Origin: Candidatus Gastranaerophilales bacterium
Lineage (GTDB): Bacteria; Cyanobacteriota; Vampirovibrionia; Gastranaerophilales; Gastranaerophilaceae
Assembly (NCBI GenBank): GCA_944324455.1
Contig: CALUWJ010000007.1
Span: 41,879 to 105,878 of the forward strand
Direction: 5' to 3'
DNA length: 64,000 nucleotides
This document shows positions 16,950-25,489 of this stretch, piece by piece. Position 1 is the stretch's first letter, and each line of letters starts with the position of its first letter. Under the pieces are notes generated by a model, which had not been told where the DNA came from, did no database searches, and was given only the letters and a program-made list of their open reading frames with translations. The position numbers and the translations under genes are program-made.

Positions 16950-18218
16950 TTGTCTATAGTTGAAACAGAAGCAATAAACATTAAATTTGAAAATTTTATT
17001 CACACAAAAGAAAATGAAGACTTGTTTGAAAAAACAATAAGGGTTGATAAAATCCTAAAAAGCGGCATTTTAACAGGTAACGAAGCTCTTGGAATGATAA
17101 GTTTAAATAAACTATCCCCAATTGTAAAATTAAAAGAAAAAGACGGATTTTGCCACGATGTTATTATGCTTGGCTCAAATTCTTATTTAAATATTGCAAA
17201 TCATCCAAAAGTTGTTGAAGCAGCTAAAAAAGCAGTTAATAAATTTGGTATGGGTATGGGTGCTGTATCAAATTATGCAGGCGTCTGCGATTTACATAAA
17301 GAATTAGAAACAAGGATTGCAAAATTCTATAATTGCGAGGACGCAATTGTTTTTCCATCCGGATACGGAACAAATGTTGGTGTAATTTCAGCCTTATGTA
17401 ACAGTGAAGATGTAATTATTAATGATAGCGCAAACCATGCTTCAATATATGACGGCTGTCAATTATCAGGTGCTCAAATTAAAGTTTACCCGCATGGCAA
17501 CATGAAATATTTAGAACGAATATTAGATAGAATACCTGATAATATTACAGGCAGATTAATAATAACCGATGGCGTATTTTCAATGGATGGCGATATTGCA
17601 CGCCTTGATAAAATTACTGATTTAGCTCAAAAATATAAATGTAAAGTAATGGTGGATGATGCCCATGGTATAGGTATTGTAGGAAAAACAGGCAGAGGAA
17701 GTGCTCAATTTTATAATGTCCAAGATAAAATTGACCTAAATGTGGGTATGCTATCAAAGGCCCCCGGAGGTTTGGGCGGATATTGTGCTGCCAAAAAAGA
17801 AATCATTCAATATTTAAGACTTTATGCAAGAACTTATTTCTTTTCTACTGCCTTGCCTGCTTCAGTCGCAGGAGGATTAATCGAAGTTTTTAAACTCCTT
17901 GAAAAAGATAAAGCAGGCAGAATTGAATTAATGCAGAAAACTGATTATCTAAAAAATAAACTTCTAAAAGCGGGGTTTACTTTAGGCAACACACAAAGTG
18001 CAATAATACCTGTTATGATATATGATGAAAAAAAATTATTTAAACTATATCAAGAACTAAGGCTTCAGGGAGTATATGTTAATATAGTAACTTATCCTGC
18101 CACAAGAAGAAAAGAATGCAGATTAAGACTCTGTGTTATGAAAGATTTAACATACAATCAACTTGATATTGCAGCACAATTGATAATAAACAAAGGAAAA
18201 GAATATCAAATCATATAA
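16950..18218 (+). CDS. Alpha-oxoamine synthase family PLP enzyme (BioF/KBL/SPT-like)
   Basis: A TTG at 16950 with AGAAAGG 8 bp upstream is chosen; it gives 422 residues (MSIVETEAIN). It condenses an amino acid with an acyl-CoA. It has the family landmarks LGSNSYL (substrate region), SGYGTNVGVISAL, NDSANHASIYDGC (PLP-stacking His), DDAHGIGIVG and the PLP lysine in MLSKAPGGLGGY. The usual SKAFG is SKAPG here. An N-terminal extension of about 60 residues precedes the catalytic fold, as in some serine palmitoyltransferase-like or acyl-carrier-using members. No biotin or sphingolipid gene adjoins, so the substrate is open. Confidence 0.85.
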   Translation: MSIVETEAINIKFENFIHTKENEDLFEKTIRVDKILKSGILTGNEALGMISLNKLSPIVKLKEKDGFCHDVIMLGSNSYLNIANHPKVVEAAKKAVNKFGMGMGAVSNYAGVCDLHKELETRIAKFYNCEDAIVFPSGYGTNVGVISALCNSEDVIINDSANHASIYDGCQLSGAQIKVYPHGNMKYLERILDRIPDNITGRLIITDGVFSMDGDIARLDKITDLAQKYKCKVMVDDAHGIGIVGKTGRGSAQFYNVQDKIDLNVGMLSKAPGGLGGYCAAKKEIIQYLRLYARTYFFSTALPASVAGGLIEVFKLLEKDKAGRIELMQKTDYLKNKLLKAGFTLGNTQSAIIPVMIYDEKKLFKLYQELRLQGVYVNIVTYPATRRKECRLRLCVMKDLTYNQLDIAAQLIINKGKEYQII

Positions 18219-18224
18219 AATACT

Positions 18225-18250
18225 AAAGGCGGAGTTAAACTCCGCCTTTT
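18225..18250 (+). terminator. Bidirectional terminator between oxoamine synthase and glnA
   Basis: Stem AAAGGCGGAG/CTCCGCCTTT with a TTAAA loop and T-rich flank on both strands, placed between convergent genes. Confidence 0.9.
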
Positions 18251-18255
18251 AAATA

Positions 18256-19596
18256 TTAATAACTGTTTAAATATGAATCAAGCTCCCACTTTGTAACGTT
18301 TGTTCTATATTTATCCCATTCAATATTTTTAGCAGTTACAAATTCATTTAAAATATGCTCACCAAGAGCGTCTTTTATGGTTTCATCTTTTTCAAGCAAT
18401 TCAACTGCTTCAATCAATGTCCCCGGAAGCGAATCAATTTTTGCTTTCTTTAATTCCCTTGGGGTCATTTCATATATATTTTCTTCAACTTGCAAAGGCG
18501 GCTCAATTTTATTTTCAATACCATCTAAAATTGCACCTAAAATTGCAGCAAGTGCTAAATAGGGGTTACAAGAAGGATCCGGAGAGCGCAATTCTATTCT
18601 TGTTGCAACACCGCGTTTTGCAGGAACTCTGATTAATGCAGAACGGTTTGCCAAGCTCCAAGCAAGATAAACAGGAGCTTCATACCCCGGAACAAGTCTT
18701 TTATAACTGTTTACAATAGGGTTTGTAATTGCAGTAAATGATTTAACATGTTTTAAAACACCACCTATTGAATATAAAGCCTCTTTTGATAATTGAAAAT
18801 CTCTGTCAGGAGCATAGAAAAGATTTTTACCATCTTTAAATAAAGATAAATTACAATGCATGCCTGAACCATTTATACCAAAAATCGGTTTTGGCATAAA
18901 TGTTGCATGTACTCCATATTCAGCTGCTATACTTTTTACTACATATTTAAATGTAATAATATTATCAGCAGTTGTTAGGGCGTCTGCATATTTAAAATCA
19001 ATTTCGTGTTGACCGTCGGCAACTTCGTGGTGAGAAGCTTCGATTTCAAAATCCATAGCTTCTAAAGTTCCAACTATATCACGTCTTATATCTTCAGCTA
19101 AATCAGTAGGAGCAGCGTCATAATATCCGCCTTTATCATGTGGAATTGTTGTAGCTTCGCCTTTTTCATCCAATTCAAAAATGAAAAATTCAGCCTCAGG
19201 ACCAACATTCATTTTATAACCAAGTTTTTCTGCTCTTGCCAACATTCTTTTTAAGTTGCATCTGGGACACCCCTCAAAAGGTGTGCCGTCTGCATTATGA
19301 ATATCGCAAATTATTCTTGCAACATTTTCTCCATCTCTTTCACACCAAGGCAAAATCGTAAAAGTGTCAAGATCAGGGAAGAAATACATATCAGATGTTT
19401 CAATACTTCTAAAACCTTTTATTGATGAACCGTCAAGCATAATTTCATTATTCAAAACTTTATCCAACTGACTTATCGGCAGGGAAAGATTTTTAATTGT
19501 TCCATTAATATCACAAAATTGAAGTCTAATGAAACCGACGTTGTTTTCTTCGCATAGTTTTGCAATTTTTTCTTTTGATAATTTGGTATCTGTCAT
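18256..19596 (-). CDS. glnA: Type I glutamine synthetase
   Basis: ATP-dependent amidation of glutamate. The 446-residue length and lack of the C-terminal adenylylation loop place it with the GSI-alpha type. Conserved blocks include DGSSIKGF (about 57-64), [11 protein letters not shown] (metal glutamates), [27 protein letters not shown] and [10 protein letters not shown] with [23 protein letters not shown] precedes the ATG. TTGACA lies upstream on the minus strand at 19648-19653 with a weak -10, so it may need an activator. No clear GTA-N8-TAC NtcA site is seen. Confidence 0.97.
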   Translation of the reverse strand: MTDTKLSKEKIAKLCEENNVGFIRLQFCDINGTIKNLSLPISQLDKVLNNEIMLDGSSIKGFRSIETSDMYFFPDLDTFTILPWCERDGENVARIICDIHNADGTPFEGCPRCNLKRMLARAEKLGYKMNVGPEAEFFIFELDEKGEATTIPHDKGGYYDAAPTDLAEDIRRDIVGTLEAMDFEIEASHHEVADGQHEIDFKYADALTTADNIITFKYVVKSIAAEYGVHATFMPKPIFGINGSGMHCNLSLFKDGKNLFYAPDRDFQLSKEALYSIGGVLKHVKSFTAITNPIVNSYKRLVPGYEAPVYLAWSLANRSALIRVPAKRGVATRIELRSPDPSCNPYLALAAILGAILDGIENKIEPPLQVEENIYEMTPRELKKAKIDSLPGTLIEAVELLEKDETIKDALGEHILNEFVTAKNIEWDKYRTNVTKWELDSYLNSY

Positions 19597-19834
19597 ATTT
19601 CCTCCTTAAATACCTATTTGCTTTATTTTTATTCGAATGCGTTTATTTGTCAAAATGCATTTTAAATAAATAAAAAGTTCAACTATAAAATAGTATATGA
19701 AAAAACCAAAAAACCGATATTTTTTTATACAAATTTAATATCAGGAGGCATTAATTAAAAAAATAATTCATTTTTCAATCAAAAATTTTATTTTTTACTC
19801 TTAAAAAATTAATTTTTAAAAAACTTAACATTTA

Positions 19835-20605
19835 TTATTTAACTAAAAAAGTTGCAATGTAATCATCATCTAAATCCATATCAATAATCTTGTATGCTAG
19901 ATTTTCACTATAACTTTCTGTGATTATATTATAAATTCCGCCGATTTTTTTCTCATCATTAACACCATAATGCCCTGAAACAATCATTTTAACATTGTTG
20001 TGTTTTTTTAAAACTTCAATATAATCTTCTATTTTAGCTGTTTGAAGCCATTGAGAATTTGTTAATGTTATTGGAAAATGCTGCAAAATTATGACCTTAT
20101 CATTTTTATATTCTTTTAGAGTTTTATCGAGCCAATCAAGCTCTGCTTTTGTGTAATATCCGTTTGTTGATTGGAAAAATTCTTTAGATCCATCCATCAC
20201 AACAAAAACATATCCGTTTTTCTTAAAAACATAATTGGGTTTAGAACTGTGTCTGAAAAATAAAGCCCTTTTTACTCTTTTAAGATAATAGCTTTTATCT
20301 ATTCCGTTTGAAGCAAAAACATCATTTGAACCTAATAAAACATAGGATTTTTTATTTACCTTTTTTAAAAGATATAAAAAAGTATTTAAATTATCTATAT
20401 TCGCTTTTGAAATATTATTCCCGCCAAAAACAACAAAATCAATATCAGGATATTCGTTAATTTCTTTTATTGTCCTTTGAAGCAAATAAGCATTTTTTGT
20501 ATTTAAATTTATATCTGTAATATGAATAAATTTAACTTCTTTTGAAAAAGCAGCTAAATTCAAAAAACAAACTATCAAAAATAACATTTTAAATACTAAT
20601 TTCAT
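19835..20605 (-). CDS. Exported calcineurin-like phosphoesterase fold, degenerate metal site
   Basis: The ATG at 20605 gives 256 residues with a signal peptide (MKLVFKMLFLIVCFLNLAAFS). The metallophosphoesterase fold is visible, but the metal ligands are eroded. The DxH block reads TDIN, GDxx reads GGNN, GNHE reads GSND and GHxH reads GHYG. Only the D in block I and the isolated histidine in LQHFP look conserved. The protein may bind without catalysis or use an altered metal site. It is flanked by a 238-bp AT-rich gap containing the glnA promoter. Confidence 0.72.
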   Translation of the reverse strand: MKLVFKMLFLIVCFLNLAAFSKEVKFIHITDINLNTKNAYLLQRTIKEINEYPDIDFVVFGGNNISKANIDNLNTFLYLLKKVNKKSYVLLGSNDVFASNGIDKSYYLKRVKRALFFRHSSKPNYVFKKNGYVFVVMDGSKEFFQSTNGYYTKAELDWLDKTLKEYKNDKVIILQHFPITLTNSQWLQTAKIEDYIEVLKKHNNVKMIVSGHYGVNDEKKIGGIYNIITESYSENLAYKIIDMDLDDDYIATFLVK

Positions 20606-20758
20606 AGATAATAGAATAATATAAACACACCAATTTGAACAAATCAAAAATACAAGTTATTTACAAAATGTTAAAATGTAATCTGTCAAAATGGCGTTTT
20701 TGATTTGTTCTTGATAATATAAATCTGCCCAAAAAAATTAGAAAGGGTTTATCGAAGG

Positions 20759-22294
20759 ATGAACAAATTATTTACCGTACTTTTGACAACACTTATGTTT
20801 ACACTAAAAGCACAGGCAATGAATGTTGATGCTTTTATGGATAAACATGTTGCACCAATTTCAGATGCAATTGCAAATGTGATTTTTTATCAAATCAACT
20901 TTTTTGGAAACAAAGTTCCCCTAATTATTTTCTGGATTTTATTCGCAGGAATATTTTTCACAATTTACTATAAAGGCATTTGTGTTTGGGGTTTTAAACA
21001 TGCAATCGAACTTATTGTTAAACCTCACAAACACTCAAATGGCGATAATTCATCCAACAACTGTGGTGAAGTATCTTCATTTCAAGCACTGGCAACTGCC
21101 TTATCAGGTACAATTGGTATCGGCTCAATTGCAGGGGTTGCAATTTCAATTTCCATAGGAGGTCCGGGGGCTGCATTTTGGATATTTGCAGGTGCGCTCT
21201 TAGGTATGTCTATTAAATTTATTGAAGCAACTTTAGCTGTTAAATACAGAAGATTTAATGAAGACGGCTCAATATCCGGCGGACCTATGCACTATATAGC
21301 CCACGGTTTAACAAGAAAAAAATTAAGATGGTTGGGTCAACCATTATCTGTGCTATTTGCAATATTATGTATCGGCGGCGGTATCACAGGCGGAAATATG
21401 ATTCAAGTTAATCAATCAACCCGTCAAATAATATTTATGACAGGCGGAGCCGATAGCATATTAAACGGATGCGCTTGGCTTGTTGGACTTGTCATTGCAA
21501 TCTTAATCGGTCTTGTTACTGTTGGTGGTATTAAAAGTATTGCAAAAATTACAACAATCTTAGTTCCTACAATGTGTGCTATGTATATAATTTCAGGTTT
21601 AATTGTAATATGTGCCAATATTATGCACATTCCAAGCGCCATTCTTTTGATTTTAAGAGAAGCATTTCACCCAACAGCTGTTGCAGGTGGAGTATTCGGA
21701 ACAATAATCATAGGTTTAAGACGCTCTGTTCAATGTAATGAAGCAGGAACAGGGGCAGCTGCAATTGTATATGCGGCAGCACAAACAAAAGAAGCGGTTT
21801 CACAAGGTTTTGTTGCTCTATTAGAAACATTCTTAACGGGAATTTTATGTTTATTTACTTCTTTTGCAATTATATTTTCAGGAGCATGTACGCACGCAGC
21901 CAAAGAAATTTCGGGAATAGAACTGGCTTCAAGAGCATTTCAGTCTGTAATACCATTTTTCCCTGTTATTCTTTCAATTATTGCAATTTTATTTGCAATA
22001 TCAACACTTATTTCTTGGGCATATTACGGGCAAAAAGCTTGGACATTCCTTTTTGGAGAAGGCAAAAAACGCGCACTTACTTTTAATTTGATTTATTGCG
22101 TGTTTATTATTATAGGTTCAGTTATGAATGTTAAATCAGTAATTGAAATAACAGATGCTATGATGGTTGCTATGTGTGTACCTAATATTATTGCTCTATA
22201 CATTTTATGTTCTGACGTTAAAGATGACTTAATTGATTATTGCAAAAGATTTAATCTAGGCAAAAAAATCTTCATAACAACAGAAAATAAATAA
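20759..22294 (+). CDS. Sodium:alanine/glycine symporter (AGCS family)
   Basis: A 511-residue inner-membrane transporter with about ten transmembrane helices. It has the AGCS signature ALATALSGTIGIGSIAGVAISISIGGPGAAFW, and later GSISGGPMHYI and RSVQCNEAGTGAAAIVYAAA. It uses the Na+ gradient to import alanine or glycine. The N-terminal 20 residues look like a signal peptide (TLMFTLKAQA) before the first family helix, which is common in this family. It is a single-gene unit ending in a terminator. Its stop codon lies in an (AAAT)6 microsatellite. Confidence 0.93.
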   Translation: MNKLFTVLLTTLMFTLKAQAMNVDAFMDKHVAPISDAIANVIFYQINFFGNKVPLIIFWILFAGIFFTIYYKGICVWGFKHAIELIVKPHKHSNGDNSSNNCGEVSSFQALATALSGTIGIGSIAGVAISISIGGPGAAFWIFAGALLGMSIKFIEATLAVKYRRFNEDGSISGGPMHYIAHGLTRKKLRWLGQPLSVLFAILCIGGGITGGNMIQVNQSTRQIIFMTGGADSILNGCAWLVGLVIAILIGLVTVGGIKSIAKITTILVPTMCAMYIISGLIVICANIMHIPSAILLILREAFHPTAVAGGVFGTIIIGLRRSVQCNEAGTGAAAIVYAAAQTKEAVSQGFVALLETFLTGILCLFTSFAIIFSGACTHAAKEISGIELASRAFQSVIPFFPVILSIIAILFAISTLISWAYYGQKAWTFLFGEGKKRALTFNLIYCVFIIIGSVMNVKSVIEITDAMMVAMCVPNIIALYILCSDVKDDLIDYCKRFNLGKKIFITTENK

Positions 22295-22308
22295 ATAAAT
22301 AAATAAAT
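22285..22308. repeat. (AAAT)6 microsatellite spanning the symporter stop codon
   Basis: Six perfect AAAT units with T at every fourth base from 22288 to 22308. The TAA stop at 22292-22294 is inside it. Because the frame stops early in the tract, unit gain or loss would hardly alter the protein. Confidence 0.9.
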
Positions 22309-22309
22309 A

Positions 22310-22343
22310 AAAACCCGAGGCTAATGACTTCCTCGGGTTTTTT
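22310..22343 (+). terminator. Bidirectional terminator between symporter and rpsT
   Basis: Stem AAAACCCGAGG/CCTCGGGTTTT with a 10-bp loop, flanked by T-runs on both strands; shared by convergent genes. Confidence 0.9.
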
Positions 22344-22360
22344 AATCTTGTTAACTCAAA

Positions 22361-22630
22361 CTATTTGTTAATAATTTTATTAACAGCTTTAGTTAATCTT
22401 GATTTTTTTCTGGCTGCAGTATTTTTATGCAAAATACCTTTTCCTGCTGCTTTATCGCATAATTGATACACTTTAGATAATAGTGCATTTAATTCAGTTC
22501 TGTCTTCACTTTTTGCACAAGCCAAAACTTTTTTAACAGCTGTTTTAATAGATGTTTTAAATGCAGTGTTTCTTTCAGTGTTTCTTTTAGCGATTAAAAC
22601 TCTTTTTTTTGCAGATTTAATATTTGCCAT
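22361..22630 (-). CDS. rpsT: 30S ribosomal protein S20
   Basis: An 89-residue Lys/Arg-rich protein of the small subunit. The start at 22630 gives the standard MANIKSAKKRV and has AAAGGA upstream; the ATG at 22648 would overlap that site. S20 signatures are RNTERNTAFKTSIKTAVKKV and AAGKGILHKNTAARKKSRLTKAVN. It is monocistronic, as in most bacteria. Confidence 0.97.
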   Translation of the reverse strand: MANIKSAKKRVLIAKRNTERNTAFKTSIKTAVKKVLACAKSEDRTELNALLSKVYQLCDKAAGKGILHKNTAARKKSRLTKAVNKIINK

Positions 22631-22752
22631 TTTTTTCTTTCCTTTCACAAAAATAACTTACGTTATCTGCGAGGTTTGAGTGAGTTATTTATATAATACG
22701 CAAAAATATTTTTTTTTGCAATTAACATCTAAAATGCTAAAATGATTTTACT

Positions 22753-23574
22753 ATGATAAAAAATAACACTAAAAAAGCTCTTGAAATATTTAATTCAATA
22801 AAAGAATTTAATCTGCCAAAAATAAAAGAATACTTTAATAATTGTGAAGATTTTATTATCAACATTGAAAATATGGCTTCTTTTAAAAATAAGCTGGATG
22901 GCTTTAGTTATGCTCATTATGAAATTAAACAAGATGACAATGACAATATTAATTGTGCAACCATATATATAAAATTTCCTGATGACGAAAAAGAAGAATT
23001 ACAGGTTTTGTCCGCCATTGCCCATGAATACACACATATTTTGCAAAGAAAAAATGATAGGTACTATTTTGGCTTAAAAAAACATATCAATAAAAAAGAA
23101 AGTATCAAAATAATTGAGCACTTTGCTTCTTTGTCTTTTTTAGATTTAGAAAAATATTTCATAAATTTTTTAATAAATAATGCTGATTTTAAAAACCGTT
23201 TAAATAACCATTTAAATAACAAAACTCATTTCAACTCTTTTGAAATTCAAAACCTTTTAAAAAATGAGCTTCCTAAAATAATAGATAACAATATCCAAAA
23301 TACACTTGATATTCTATATCATAACAACTATGTTGATTTTAAAGACACAAATTACAAAAATGCACTTATAGAATATTTTTATAATTTATCTGAAATGGAA
23401 AAAGAAGCAAAAGAAACATCCTGTAAAAGCTTTGAATTACTTAATGATGACAGCTACTATGAAATTTTCAATGAAAATATATCAAAAAATATTTACACAA
23501 TTTTTTCTAACTTTTTAATTCAAAGGCTTACTTTTGAAAACTTCAAAAGTAAGCCTTGTGGAGAGAAAAATTAA
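22753..23574 (+). CDS. Unknown protein with HEXXH metallopeptidase-like motif
   Basis: A 273-residue Asn/Lys/Glu-rich protein with no signal peptide. The single clear motif is HEYTH (H91, E92, H95) in LSAIAHEYTHILQRKND, typical of zincin metallopeptidases. It is preceded by a strand-like segment INCATIYIKFP, as in the edge strand of that fold. A third ligand is not certain; E or H residues in IKIIEHFA about 25 residues later are candidates. The second half is helical. No Shine-Dalgarno is obvious. It is convergent with the flagellin gene, 11 bp apart. Confidence 0.65.
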   Translation: MIKNNTKKALEIFNSIKEFNLPKIKEYFNNCEDFIINIENMASFKNKLDGFSYAHYEIKQDDNDNINCATIYIKFPDDEKEELQVLSAIAHEYTHILQRKNDRYYFGLKKHINKKESIKIIEHFASLSFLDLEKYFINFLINNADFKNRLNNHLNNKTHFNSFEIQNLLKNELPKIIDNNIQNTLDILYHNNYVDFKDTNYKNALIEYFYNLSEMEKEAKETSCKSFELLNDDSYYEIFNENISKNIYTIFSNFLIQRLTFENFKSKPCGEKN

Positions 23575-23585
23575 AATCTTTATTA

Positions 23586-24563
23586 TTAACCGCCAAGCAA
23601 TGCTAAAGCGTTTTGCTGCATTGAATTTGCACTTGATAAAATTGAAATATTAATTTGCTGCATTATTTGCTGCTGAGCAAAATTAGTTGATTCTTCAGCA
23701 ATATCTGTATCAACATATAAAGATTTTGCAGATTCTAATGATTCAATTCTTGTTGATAGAGAATCGTAAGAACTCTCCATTCTATTTTCATACGCACCTA
23801 ATAAACCTCTATTGGTTGATAATTTAGAAATTGCTGCTTGAATTTTTTCCATATATGCTCTGCAATTTTCATTAGAAGCATCAAAGGCTGAATCAAAATC
23901 ATTAGGATTTGTAATTTGTGCAACAGGAGCACCTGTTTCAGAATCAACATAGCCTGTGCCATCAGGGTTAGGAATTGCAATTTTATCTGTACCGTCATTA
24001 TATATTAATGCATCCGGATTTAACACAGCAGGTAAATCTACATCTAAAGCCTCTGTATGACAATCAGTTAAGGCAGATGAAATATCCAAAATTGAAGTTT
24101 CTGTTGAATCAGGTCCCATTTGAACAATAATTTTATCAACCGAACCATCCAGCATGTTTCTTCCGTTAAAATTGGTACTATCTGCTAAACGATTAATTTC
24201 ATCAATACGTTCAATAATTTCTCTAACAGCTGCTGTTCTTGATTCAACATCATTGGTATCATTTGCCATATTAACCAACAAATCATTAACACGTTGTAAG
24301 TGATCTGAAATTGCAACCATACCATCTTCTGCAACAGTTAAAAAGCTTTCGGCATTTTGAATATTTGCCATTGCTTGTTTTGAGCCTCTAACTAAAGCGC
24401 TCATGTTCTCTGAAATAACTAAACCTGCAGCATCGTCACCGGCATTATTTATTTTTTTACCGCTTGATAACCTTTCCATTGTAGTTGTTAAACTACTATT
24501 TGCGGAATTTAAATACATGCGAGAAATGAAAGCAGGTATGTTTGTTCCTAATGTGATAGCCAT
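23586..24563 (-). CDS. fliC: Flagellin
   Basis: Filament subunit exported by the flagellar type III apparatus. The 325-residue protein has a conserved N-terminal D0/D1 (SSLTTTMERLSSGKKINNAGDDAAGLVISENM at about 24-56; LQRVNDLLVNMANDT at about 88-102) and C-terminal D1/D0 (QQQIMQQINISILSSANSMQQNALALLGG). The variable middle is short, about 110 residues and Asp/Pro-rich. One flagellin gene is seen in the window. It is transcribed from a sigma-28-like promoter, and an ATGGA motif at its Shine-Dalgarno could bind CsrA. Confidence 0.97.
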   Translation of the reverse strand: MAITLGTNIPAFISRMYLNSANSSLTTTMERLSSGKKINNAGDDAAGLVISENMSALVRGSKQAMANIQNAESFLTVAEDGMVAISDHLQRVNDLLVNMANDTNDVESRTAAVREIIERIDEINRLADSTNFNGRNMLDGSVDKIIVQMGPDSTETSILDISSALTDCHTEALDVDLPAVLNPDALIYNDGTDKIAIPNPDGTGYVDSETGAPVAQITNPNDFDSAFDASNENCRAYMEKIQAAISKLSTNRGLLGAYENRMESSYDSLSTRIESLESAKSLYVDTDIAEESTNFAQQQIMQQINISILSSANSMQQNALALLGG

Positions 24564-24570
24564 TTTTTTC

Positions 24571-24577
24571 TCTCCAT
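24571..24577 (-). promoter_or_regulatory. Possible CsrA site at the flagellin Shine-Dalgarno
   Basis: On the minus strand ATGGAGA lies 7-8 bp before the flagellin ATG and includes the ribosome site GGAG. CsrA targets carry ANGGA. With fliW-csrA in the same window, translational repression here fits the known FliW-CsrA switch. This is a single short motif only. Confidence 0.4.
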
Positions 24578-24593
24578 TTTTTGTTCATTAGTA

Positions 24594-24626
24594 ATATCGA
24601 AATTTTATTTTCATACTTTAGTATAA
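24594..24626 (-). promoter_or_regulatory. Sigma-28-like promoter of flagellin
   Basis: On the minus strand TAAA (24617-24620), a 15-bp spacer and TTCGATAT (24594-24601) match the flagellar sigma pattern TAAA-N15-GCCGATAA. The -35 lies inside ATACTTTAGTATAA (24613-24626, + strand reading), which is repeated upstream. The promoter aligns base for base, without gaps, with that of the fliW operon. Confidence 0.72.
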
Positions 24627-24633
24627 AAAACCA

Positions 24634-24647
24634 ATACTTTAGTATAA
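24634..24647 (-). promoter_or_regulatory. Upstream copy of the ATACTTTAGTATAA element
   Basis: A second perfect 14-bp copy lies exactly 21 bp (two helical turns) upstream of the copy that contains the flagellin -35 region. That spacing puts both on the same face of the helix and suggests an activator or a tandem sigma/regulator site. Confidence 0.55.
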
Positions 24648-24757
24648 GATTTCTCTATATTTCAAGCTATATTTGAATTTCAAGGCTTAACATCTTTTTG
24701 TTAAATATCCTCCATTCAGATGAGAAATTTAAAATTTTATGCTAAAATTAACCTGTT

Positions 24758-25489
24758 ATGCCACATTTTTTAATAAAAAAAGAAGAAATAAACCCTCCTT
24801 ATATTGAACTTATTGATAGTGAAAATTTATTTCACATAATTAAAGTTTTAAGAAAAAAAGAAGGAGAAAAGATAAAATTTATCGACGAAAATCAAATTAT
24901 TTACGATTGCAAAATTGAAGAAACATCAAAAAATGCACTAAAAGCATTGATTATAAATAAAGAAAAATCAACCAGAATTCTGCCTTATGATTTAATCTTA
25001 GTTCAATCAATTCTATCAAATGACGGGCAAAATTTAGCTATTGCAAACGCCACTCAAACAGGCGTAAAAGAGATATATCCAGTAATATCTGATAATACAT
25101 CAATTAAAATAAAAGACCCAAAAGAAAAAACTGAAAAATGGCAAAAAATAGCTCAAGAAAATTTTAAACAATGTGAAAGAGCAGACATTCCAAAAGTTCA
25201 GCCAATTCAACCCTTAACAACAATTCTTTCAAACTTCAAAAAAGAAAATATTTTAATTTTTGCAGAAAAATATGAAAATTCAACCCTAAAAACAGCCCTA
25301 AACGATATCGATAAAACTTCTAAAATTGCTGTTGTGATTGGTCCTGAGGGTGGATTTTCAGAAAATGAATTTGAATATTTCAAAAAAAACAACTATAAAT
25401 TAATAACTTTGGGTAATATGATATATAAAGCTCCAAATGCAATAACGGCAGCAATTTCAAATGTAATTTCGAGGCTCGAAGAATGTTAA
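24758..25489 (+). CDS. rsmE: 16S rRNA m3U1498 methyltransferase RsmE
   Basis: SPOUT-fold methyltransferase of 243 residues: an N-terminal PUA-like strand region (IIKVLRKKEGEKIKFID) and a C-terminal trefoil knot with VVIGPEGGFSENEFEYF at about 190-206 for S-adenosylmethionine binding. The usual final knot motif LR-x-ETA reads IYKAPNAITAA here, so the Arg and Glu are replaced. Target conservation is likely but that change is worth noting. It overlaps cca by 7 bp. Confidence 0.9.
   Translation: MPHFLIKKEEINPPYIELIDSENLFHIIKVLRKKEGEKIKFIDENQIIYDCKIEETSKNALKALIINKEKSTRILPYDLILVQSILSNDGQNLAIANATQTGVKEIYPVISDNTSIKIKDPKEKTEKWQKIAQENFKQCERADIPKVQPIQPLTTILSNFKKENILIFAEKYENSTLKTALNDIDKTSKIAVVIGPEGGFSENEFEYFKKNNYKLITLGNMIYKAPNAITAAISNVISRLEEC

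Noticed and set aside
19597..19834. NtcA-type site (GTA-N8-TAC) in the glnA upstream region
   Set aside because: None with correct spacing was found on either strand.
22285..22308. (AAAT)6 tract as a phase-variation switch
   Set aside because: It spans the stop codon region of the symporter, so slippage hardly changes the product; no promoter overlaps it.
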